Below, in pieces: positions 1 to 6,489 of a stretch of DNA of 6,993 nt. Under the pieces are notes generated by a model, which made no database searches, was not told the DNA's origin, and saw nothing but the letters and a program-made list of their open reading frames with translations. Position 1 is the stretch's first letter; each line of letters opens with the position of its first letter. This DNA is from an uncultured Ignavibacteriales bacterium (GTDB lineage: Bacteria > Bacteroidota > Ignavibacteria > Ignavibacteriales > Ignavibacteriaceae). Both the position numbers and the translations under genes were made by a program. The stretch spans positions 1-6,993 of the forward strand of contig CAJXGP010000104.1 of the NCBI GenBank assembly GCA_913053915.1, in the 5' to 3' direction.

Positions 1-2138
1 GGTCCGATATCCAAAATTTTATCAATTATTGCAGAAAAACCGTGAAATGCATGTCTAAACAAAACTTTATGCAATCTACCCCATTGCCAATCGGCAATAT
101 TCTTTCCCATCTTATTTTCAAGTTCCGTTAAAGCATCATCCATACTCTTACGAATAATATCATCCCTTGTTTCAACTTTCCGAGTTGAAGGATCGTCAAA
201 CCATGGGCTGTTTGGCGTCTTTAGTAAATCTAAAATACTTCTGAACGGTACATTTTCTACAAAAACAAATTCATTAAACAGATTCTTTCCCATTTTCGAT
301 AGATAAACGTTTCTTAATAAATTGATGTAAAACATTTCGTAAATGGTAGGAGTCTGACTGTAAGGATTTAAATCATAATTCCAATTCTTTAACAACTTCA
401 AACTCAATTTCAGATTATTATCCGTTATTTTTACATTTTTAAATGCATTTAAGATATAATTTGTAATTTTCTTTGCATAAGGAGAAACAAAATCCATCTG
501 AAATCGCATAAAATCGGAAACTGAAAATTTCTTCTTTGAATGTAGAAGTTGATTGATTCTTTCAATTCTTGAAGCCGGTTCCCATATATTTGAAATAAAA
601 TATTGGAAGTTTTTAGCTGTTTTATTATTAACCGATGCAATAAAATTTTCAGGGGGATTATAGATACTCGGTAATTTATCTTCCGGTACAAAACCTTTCC
701 AATTATATTTGCCGGTAGTGCCGTTATATATAAATTTTGGATTATTCGATTCCCTTATGGGTAAACGAGCACCGAAGATATATCCAATATTTCCATTTTT
801 ATCCCCATAAACAAAATTTTGTCCCGGAACGCTGTAAGTTTTAAAAGATGCTTTAAATTCAGACCAATTATGCGCCTTGTTTATTTTATAAAATGTCAAT
901 AATTCATCGCTCATCCCGTTACCTAACCAGTGCATGCTGATATTAGAAGGAAGTGTTTTTTTATTATTAAATAAAAATCCATCCGGATGTATATTTGATA
1001 TTATTGGTCCATGGATAGTACTATAAATTTTTATCACTACATCCGTGGAATCTTTAACCTTGATAGTATCTTTTATAATATTAAGATTTCTCCACTTACC
1101 GTCATAAAAATATTTTGTTTTTGTAGAATCGAGTTTTTCTAAATAAAAATCGGCATCATCTTCCATTATATTGGTTACCGCCCAAGCAATGTCTTTATTT
1201 TTTCCAATAACAATAACAGGCACACCGGGTAGAGTAACACCGGCGGCATCCCAATTTTTGGATTTAATTACTGCCGCATACCATCTGCTCGGCACACTAA
1301 AAGCCAGATGTGTATCGTTAGCTATAATCGGTTTACCGCTTATTGACATTTTACCATTCACTACCCAATTATTTGAACCTAGATGTGTGCCGGTCCATCC
1401 CATAAATTTTCTGAATGCTTTATCCGTTTTTATAAAGTTACCGATTATATTTGAATATTTTTTTATTCCCGGTGGAATTATATAAGGGGCATTTTCAGGA
1501 TAATTAGGTAAAATACTTTTTACTCTCTGCATCCCGAATTTTTGTACAAGCCTGGTAAACATAATATCGGTCCACCAGCTTATGTTTAATTCCCATGCCA
1601 TCATCCTGATAATGACAAGACTACTGACCGGAGTCCATTTCTCGGGTTTGTAACCTAGTATATCAAACTCAATGGGATAATGACCATTTGCATTTTTGAT
1701 ATAAAAATTTACCCCGTTACAATATGCTTGAAGAAGCTTTCTGGAAGTAGGACTGATATGATTCCAAAGTTTTTTCGCCGTTCTTTCGATTCCTACCGTT
1801 CGAAACATTTCATCAAAGGGCAAAGTTTTTGGTCCGAATATCTCGCTTAATCTACCTTCTCCGGCTCTTCTCATTAAATCCATACTAAATAACCGGTCTT
1901 GGGCATGTACATATCCTAAAGCAAAAGCAGCGTCTTCATCATCTTTGGCAAAAATATATGGTACTCCCATGCTGTCCCTGTAAATCTTTATTTCACTAAA
2001 TATTTTCCCAGATGAAACAATACCGGTATATTTAGGGAGTGATTGTTTCAACATCGAATAAAAAATAATACCTCCTACAATTATTAAAATAATTAAAGAG
2101 GCTGTTATTCCTATTGTGATTTTTAACCATTTGCGCAT
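1..2138 (-). CDS. Penicillin acylase family protein (Ntn-hydrolase), membrane-anchored, 3' end outside window
   Basis: The visible part is 712 codons from ATG at 2138 with no stop before the window edge; I estimate that roughly 80-100 C-terminal residues are missing. Residues 5-30 form one hydrophobic segment after a short basic start (MRKWLK). There is no lipobox cysteine, so it is a signal anchor or signal peptide and the enzyme should face the periplasm. The alpha-chain region (about 45-200) has the family pattern YRDSMGVPYIFA and GYVHAQDRLFSMDLMRR. The beta chain should begin at Ser255 (codon 1374-1376) in HLGSNNWVV, where these proenzymes cut themselves at Gly-Ser to free the catalytic N-terminal serine. 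Counting from that serine, His277 is beta-23, Asp327 and Asp330 match the calcium ligands beta-73 and beta-76 of E. coli penicillin G acylase, and Asn504 in ASVNN is the likely oxyanion asparagine. The family hydrolyses amide bonds of penicillins, cephalosporins or acyl-homoserine lactones; the natural substrate cannot be read from the sequence. No Shine-Dalgarno is visible. The family call is firm, the substrate is unknown. Confidence 0.95.
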   Translation of the reverse strand, partial: MRKWLKITIGITASLIILIIVGGIIFYSMLKQSLPKYTGIVSSGKIFSEIKIYRDSMGVPYIFAKDDEDAAFALGYVHAQDRLFSMDLMRRAGEGRLSEIFGPKTLPFDEMFRTVGIERTAKKLWNHISPTSRKLLQAYCNGVNFYIKNANGHYPIEFDILGYKPEKWTPVSSLVIIRMMAWELNISWWTDIMFTRLVQKFGMQRVKSILPNYPENAPYIIPPGIKKYSNIIGNFIKTDKAFRKFMGWTGTHLGSNNWVVNGKMSISGKPIIANDTHLAFSVPSRWYAAVIKSKNWDAAGVTLPGVPVIVIGKNKDIAWAVTNIMEDDADFYLEKLDSTKTKYFYDGKWRNLNIIKDTIKVKDSTDVVIKIYSTIHGPIISNIHPDGFLFNNKKTLPSNISMHWLGNGMSDELLTFYKINKAHNWSEFKASFKTYSVPGQNFVYGDKNGNIGYIFGARLPIRESNNPKFIYNGTTGKYNWKGFVPEDKLPSIYNPPENFIASVNNKTAKNFQYFISNIWEPASRIERINQLLHSKKKFSVSDFMRFQMDFVSPYAKKITNYILNAFKNVKITDNNLKLSLKLLKNWNYDLNPYSQTPTIYEMFYINLLRNVYLSKMGKNLFNEFVFVENVPFRSILDLLKTPNSPWFDDPSTRKVETRDDIIRKSMDDALTELENKMGKNIADWQWGRLHKVLFRHAFHGFSAIIDKILDIG

Positions 2139-2160
2139 AATAATATAAAATTTGTCGATT

Positions 2161-2190
2161 CAAATATAAAAATAATTAAATTGAAGCTAA
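2161..2190 (-). promoter_or_regulatory. Candidate Bacteroidetes-type promoter of the acylase gene
   Basis: On the minus strand TATATTTG (2168-2161) fits the -7 consensus TAnnTTTG exactly. TTA (2190-2188, followed by G) lies 19 nt upstream, at the place expected for the -33 TTG, with one mismatch. Transcription would begin near 2155, giving a leader of about 15-18 nt before the ATG at 2138. The GH13 promoter candidate has the same -33 variant and the same spacing, which raises confidence somewhat. In AT-rich DNA such matches also occur by chance. Confidence 0.45.
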
Positions 2191-2246
2191 CGGTAAGTTG
2201 ATCAAAAATGCAGCCGGATTATTTTATCTGCTTCATAAAAGTATTC

Positions 2247-2265
2247 AATGCTTATGTAATGCTTA
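2247..2265. repeat. Tandem 8-bp direct repeat with 11-bp period, possible regulator site
   Basis: AATGCTTA occurs at 2247-2254 and again, after TGT, at 2258-2265. The period of 11 bp places both copies on one face of the helix, the layout used by OmpR/PhoB-type response regulators. It lies about 60 nt upstream of the acylase promoter candidate. A related ATGCTTAA stands alone at 6418-6425 in the other intergenic gap. No regulator gene is in the window, so function is a guess. Confidence 0.3.
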
Positions 2266-2309
2266 AGTTGGGATATGACTTTTATTAAATTTATAATGTA
2301 AAATTATAG

Positions 2310-2346
2310 AAAAAAGATAGGAATCAAACTTAATCATTTGATTATC
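2310..2346 (-). terminator. Candidate intrinsic terminator of the GH13 gene
   Basis: Read on the minus strand, GATA plus ATCAAA (2346-2337) can pair with TTTGAT (2328-2323) and TATC (2319-2316). This gives a 10-bp stem with an 8-nt loop and a 3-nt bulge (TCC), followed directly by six T (2315-2310). It lies about 60-100 nt after the GH13 stop codon and in the right orientation. The stem has only two G-C pairs, so it would be weak; placement and T-run are the main arguments. Confidence 0.4.
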
Positions 2347-2407
2347 TAACGTGATATAATTCTAAAAATAGACGCTAATATTTCTCCATGTAAAAATATA
2401 TTTAAAT

Positions 2408-5400
2408 TTATGAATTCCCTTTTTTATTCTTCGCAGTCTTTTTGGTTGATTTTTTCTCAGAAGTAAATAATGGACTTGGATGTAATGCTTTCTCCTTTTC
2501 CTTTAACTCTTGTATGAAGTCATCTAATTTATAACCGCACTTTTCAGCAATCGATTTTATTTTTGAAATTTGCCTGTGAGACTCTTTTAATATGCTTAAT
2601 GTTCGTCTTTTCAATTTTTGTTTTATTGACGAACTACTCCCCTTCACCGTCAAGTCATTTTGAAATTCAGATTCGCTTTTTCTAATATCTCCACTTTCTA
2701 ATAATTTAATATTAGATAAATTGCACAATATGAACAACCAATTCATTAGGTCTTCGAATCTTTCCCTATTAAAATATTTCACTCCTTCATAAACATTCAC
2801 CATCAGATAATCATTGATATATTTTACATCAAATAAATTTAGGATCAATTTTGAAGTAATCATCGCCGTTCCGGGGGTTTGAGAAAATTCATTTTTTAAT
2901 GACCCACTCAAATTATCTTGATCATTAAAATGATAAATTATAATCGGAGAAGTTAAAATCTTAATTAATTCAACATACATTGTTAAGTAATTCGCAGGCT
3001 GTCCGAACCTTCCTAAAATTTCAAGTAATACTTTGGTAATCATTAAATTATTGAACAAACCATAATTATTAGATTGATTTTTCTCCGATAACCATTCTTT
3101 TACTATTTTAGATAAAATTAATTCTATGAAAAAAATTTCCTTAAAAAAAGTAGAGCCGTTATTATTATATATCAATAAATCCTTGAGGGCATTTTGAAAC
3201 CATTTAAGTTGTGTTTTACTATCCTGTTGTTTATTAATAATACCGGAGCACATTGCAAGCTTTTTCATTTCATTAATTACATGCTGTCTGATTTTCGATT
3301 TATCCAGCGTTAGGTTTGCCAATCGATTTATTTCATCGATTATTATATTTAGATTATTTTCGAAATTAAAAGGAACTACAGGTTCTGCATTTTGCAAAGA
3401 ATTTTCTTTTAAAGGGGTATTTAAAATACCAAAACAATAACTCTTCAAATGCTTAAAGGAATCAACCGAAAACAAATCTTTAATTGCACGGTGAAGCGTT
3501 AATAGAACTAGTTCTTTTAATACACCGCCAATCGATGGGACACCTTGTCCTCTAAGCAGATTGTAAAGTTGCTGATATTTACCGGTAATATCATGAATTT
3601 CATAAAAGCCGAAACAAACCTTGGATTGATAACCTTGCATGGAAAAGAACAAGCCGTTTTCTGAGATGTCGCTGCCGGATAAGAGGTATTCTAAATTACT
3701 TTTGTGCTCTCTGTATAAATAATAATAATTATACTTGGATTTTATACCCAATGCATCAGCTATTTTTGTGGTTATTTTTTCTTTAGTTTCGCCATTAGAA
3801 ACAACTTTTACACAAGAGTTTGAAATAGAACCACTGCACTCGTAATACGAGTTATTATAAATGACCAAGACTTTTTCGTCCCCTGATTTGTTGGTAAATG
3901 CAAAAACATTTTCGTTTATATTACCGTATGAGTCGATAAAATCATAGAGATTAAAATTGTTAACTTGACTAAAAAGATACCTTTTTTTCATAAGCGGAAA
4001 GATTTCATATTCATGCCTTCGTACCAAATTTTCATCTATAAATTCATTATAATATGCTTTTTTATATTCCATACCGTATTTTTCGGAAAAACCTTCAATT
4101 TGACCATGCGCAAACATCGGAAGTCCCGGCAAAGTGACCATAAGCAAAGCAACCCCGAAATATTTGTCTCCTTTTCCGAACTGATTCACGGCGGTTTCTT
4201 CATCGGGATTACTCATAAAATTCACATATCTTTTTAAAATTTCCGGATTAAAATCGAGTGTATTTTTTATCAGTTCCCTATATTTGGAATTTTCTTCTTT
4301 CATCAACATATGCATAAAGGCGCTGTTATAAACACGGTGCATACCGAGGGTTCTAACGAAATAACCTTCCATTAACCAAAAAGCTTCGGCAAGCAAAAGA
4401 GTGTTCGGCAATTCGGAATTAATTCTATCCACAACTTCTCGCCAAAATTCATCCGGCATTGCGGCGTCAAAAACAGAAGCTGACATTGCAAAATCCGAGC
4501 GAGATGGAATTGCTCCGCCTGTCCCCGGTTGCGGAAACCATAATCTTTGATAATGTTTTTTAGCAAGCGTCATTGCAGCATCGAAACGTATAATAGGAAA
4601 TTTTCGCGCAACTTGAAGAATAGTTTGAATCAGTGATTCTCTTACTTCCGGTTTTAATAAATTAAGCTGTGCAGTATCGTTCCAAGGCATATTCGTACCA
4701 TCGTTGCCGTGATAAATATATCGCCTTTCCCCCGTAAAAACATCCCGTCTTTCAAAAACCACCGAAGCATCCGTTCTATCATAATATTTATCTTCAATCC
4801 TTATTTCAACCCGCGGGTTATCGGAAAGATTAGGACTGAGGAAAGTATAACTAGGATACGGTGGTGTTTCAACTTGAATAAAATAATCCGGTTTTTCAAT
4901 AACCCACTTAGAATAGATGCCGGTATGATTAGGTACCATATCACTGGCAAGCCGTATTCCTCTCTCCCATGCTCTTTCTTTCAAATTCTGAAACGCTTCC
5001 TCTCCTCCCAAATCTGAGGCAATAACATAATCATACATCGAATAAGCTGAAGCTATAGCTTCGGGATTCCCGGTCATTTGTTTAATTTTTATAGAAGCGC
5101 TGCTTCTCTCCCAAATTCCAATCAGCCAAAGCGCTGTAAAATTCCACCCGGCTAAACAATCAAGCTCTTCATCCGGAATTTGATCCAATGCACTGATTTT
5201 ACGATTATATTTTTTTGATAATTGTTCTAACCATACGTATGAATTTTTTGCAATCATTACTACTTTAGGCATCCAATCAATATCTTCCGTAAAACGCTCG
5301 ATTTCCGAATGATAAAAAGCAATTTCCTCATTTGATAATTTCTCGCCGGCTTCAAATTTGGCTTTTAGTCTTCTGAAATAATCTTCATCAAAATTATAAA

Positions 5401-6208
5401 ACGGTACAGGGGGAGTGGCTTTCTCTCCTCCGCCGTGCTGTAAAAATAATTTGATATCTTCATTTATAAGATCTTCGCCCAACAGTAATCTGTCGTTGAA
5501 TTTTTCATAAACATAAACTCTCCATCTCTTTCGTATATATTCAAGCTGACCTTCCAGATTGTACGGGTTGTTATTTATCGGCGTTCGTAAAAATTGAATT
5601 AAAGAAAGATTTTCCTTTCCGAACAGCTTTTCATTTTTGAAGAAATTTTCACTACTTTTAATTAAGTTTAAATAGTTGGATTCCTCCGCAATCTTTTTGT
5701 CCGAATATAACTCTTCAAGAGATGCAGTAGCCGGATTATTATTTTCAATATTTAGTAATATAATTTCTTCAATTATAATCTCTTTATTCGATTTATTTCC
5801 GGTAAAACCATTAATGTAATCTTCAACGCTTAATTTTCCGTTGTACACATAAACAGGAGGAAATTCTTTTACAAATTTTAATAATACATTATTCAGTTTC
5901 TTACTACCCATTTGATGTTTAAAAAATTGCAGATTCCTTTTCATTACACCGGGATTAAATTGATTTTCATATAGACTAATTATATAATGAAAAATCTCAT
6001 GCATTAAACCCAACCCATTTAATTGCCCTGCCGTTACAAAAGGAAGACCGGCATTATCTTTTTTTCGTTTGCTATTTATTTTTTCAGTAAGCAATCTTGC
6101 CTGCCCGAAATTGACTATAATTAAATCTCCCGTTATAGTAAAAAGCGATGTATCAAACTTATATTTATCACGGGCTGCTTTGGAAACATGGAATTCATAT
6201 TTGATCAT
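2408..6208 (-). CDS. Large GH13 alpha-amylase-family protein with N-terminal HExxH region and long helical C-terminal extension
   Basis: This is a complete gene of 1266 residues. The start is fixed: an in-frame TAG lies three codons upstream of the ATG (6217-6215). There is no signal peptide or membrane segment, so it is probably cytoplasmic. Residues 1-300 are not a known GH13 module and contain HEIFH (70-74) in a hydrophobic helix, like a zinc-peptidase helix. Residues about 345-760 are the GH13 barrel, which acts on alpha-glucosidic bonds by the retaining mechanism. Its motifs are DMVPNHT (423-429), IRFDAA with nucleophile Asp543, LLLAEAFW with acid/base Glu608, and FMSNPDE with the transition-state Asp669. 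The usual histidine of the NHD motif is Pro668. AQLN (513-516) resembles the LPDLN-type fifth motif. Residues about 763-873 look like the beta-sandwich domain C. Residues 875-1245 are mostly helical and unrecognised, and the tail (1252-1263) is lysine-rich. Typical GH13 enzymes have 400-700 residues, so more than half of this protein is extra. Hydrolase, transferase or glucan-binding roles are all possible; the exact activity cannot be assigned. Confidence 0.93.
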   Translation of the reverse strand: MIKYEFHVSKAARDKYKFDTSLFTITGDLIIVNFGQARLLTEKINSKRKKDNAGLPFVTAGQLNGLGLMHEIFHYIISLYENQFNPGVMKRNLQFFKHQMGSKKLNNVLLKFVKEFPPVYVYNGKLSVEDYINGFTGNKSNKEIIIEEIILLNIENNNPATASLEELYSDKKIAEESNYLNLIKSSENFFKNEKLFGKENLSLIQFLRTPINNNPYNLEGQLEYIRKRWRVYVYEKFNDRLLLGEDLINEDIKLFLQHGGGEKATPPVPFYNFDEDYFRRLKAKFEAGEKLSNEEIAFYHSEIERFTEDIDWMPKVVMIAKNSYVWLEQLSKKYNRKISALDQIPDEELDCLAGWNFTALWLIGIWERSSASIKIKQMTGNPEAIASAYSMYDYVIASDLGGEEAFQNLKERAWERGIRLASDMVPNHTGIYSKWVIEKPDYFIQVETPPYPSYTFLSPNLSDNPRVEIRIEDKYYDRTDASVVFERRDVFTGERRYIYHGNDGTNMPWNDTAQLNLLKPEVRESLIQTILQVARKFPIIRFDAAMTLAKKHYQRLWFPQPGTGGAIPSRSDFAMSASVFDAAMPDEFWREVVDRINSELPNTLLLAEAFWLMEGYFVRTLGMHRVYNSAFMHMLMKEENSKYRELIKNTLDFNPEILKRYVNFMSNPDEETAVNQFGKGDKYFGVALLMVTLPGLPMFAHGQIEGFSEKYGMEYKKAYYNEFIDENLVRRHEYEIFPLMKKRYLFSQVNNFNLYDFIDSYGNINENVFAFTNKSGDEKVLVIYNNSYYECSGSISNSCVKVVSNGETKEKITTKIADALGIKSKYNYYYLYREHKSNLEYLLSGSDISENGLFFSMQGYQSKVCFGFYEIHDITGKYQQLYNLLRGQGVPSIGGVLKELVLLTLHRAIKDLFSVDSFKHLKSYCFGILNTPLKENSLQNAEPVVPFNFENNLNIIIDEINRLANLTLDKSKIRQHVINEMKKLAMCSGIINKQQDSKTQLKWFQNALKDLLIYNNNGSTFFKEIFFIELILSKIVKEWLSEKNQSNNYGLFNNLMITKVLLEILGRFGQPANYLTMYVELIKILTSPIIIYHFNDQDNLSGSLKNEFSQTPGTAMITSKLILNLFDVKYINDYLMVNVYEGVKYFNRERFEDLMNWLFILCNLSNIKLLESGDIRKSESEFQNDLTVKGSSSSIKQKLKRRTLSILKESHRQISKIKSIAEKCGYKLDDFIQELKEKEKALHPSPLFTSEKKSTKKTAKNKKGNS

Positions 6209-6265
6209 AGTTCTCTAATTTTTTTTATTGAAAAAATATCTTATCTGTAGAATTAACTATAAAGA

Positions 6266-6295
6266 CAAATTTATGGGGACTATATATTTAACTAA
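6266..6295 (-). promoter_or_regulatory. Candidate Bacteroidetes-type promoter of the GH13 gene
   Basis: On the minus strand TAAATTTG (6273-6266) fits TAnnTTTG exactly, and TTA (6295-6293, followed by G) lies 19 nt upstream in place of the -33 TTG. Transcription would start near 6259, giving an AT-rich leader of about 50 nt without a clear Shine-Dalgarno (the bases before ATG are AGAGAACT). This fits the Bacteroidetes habit of initiating on A-rich leaders. It also suggests that GH13 is transcribed separately from the esterase-like gene upstream. Confidence 0.5.
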
Positions 6296-6300
6296 GTTAA
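6288..6300. repeat. 13-bp inverted repeat over the GH13 -33 region, possible operator
   Basis: TTAACT-A-AGTTAA is a perfect dyad with 6-bp arms and a 1-nt centre. It covers the -33 element of the GH13 promoter candidate (6293-6295), where a bound repressor would block RNA polymerase. Its right part, CTAAGTTAA (6292-6300), recurs exactly at 6370-6378. Sequences this AT-rich yield short palindromes by chance, so confidence is low. Confidence 0.25.
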
Positions 6301-6489
6301 TATAATAAATCTAAAATGAAAATTTCGAAATAAAGTTATGATAATGTTCAGATTTTACTTCAAAAAGATCTAAGTTAAATCTTGAGCGGGTTATAATAAT
6401 ATTATGAATTTATATTTATGCTTAATAAAGATAAAAAGAATGCGGGAGGAAATTTTCCGATTATCACTGAAAAACTCGATACGTATAAT

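Noticed and set aside
449..691. 80-codon minus-strand open frame in another phase
   Set aside because: It overlaps the acylase beta-chain in an alternative frame; the acylase frame is continuous from 2138 to the edge.
1171..1485. 104-codon open frame on the plus strand
   Set aside because: It lies wholly inside the acylase gene, opposite to a frame with strong family motifs including the catalytic Ser255; it is an antisense shadow.
2331..2344. TAATCATTTGATTA dyad as a separate operator
   Set aside because: It overlaps the arms of the better-supported terminator hairpin (2310-2346), which explains the symmetry.
3965..5017. Plus-strand open frames of 90 and 102 codons and a 64-codon minus frame inside the GH13 gene
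   Set aside because: All overlap the GH13 catalytic region, whose motifs fix the true frame; their translations resemble no family.
6362..6383. Possible terminator after the esterase-like gene (AAGAT, 9-nt loop, ATCTT, T-run)
   Set aside because: The stem is only 5 bp with one G-C pair, lies over 100 nt after the stop codon, and the T-run partly belongs to the stem; chance is a sufficient explanation.
6448..6458. GGAAATTTTCC palindrome after the esterase-like gene
   Set aside because: Its arms have 5 bp and only a 1-nt centre, so it cannot form a normal hairpin, and no T-run follows directly.
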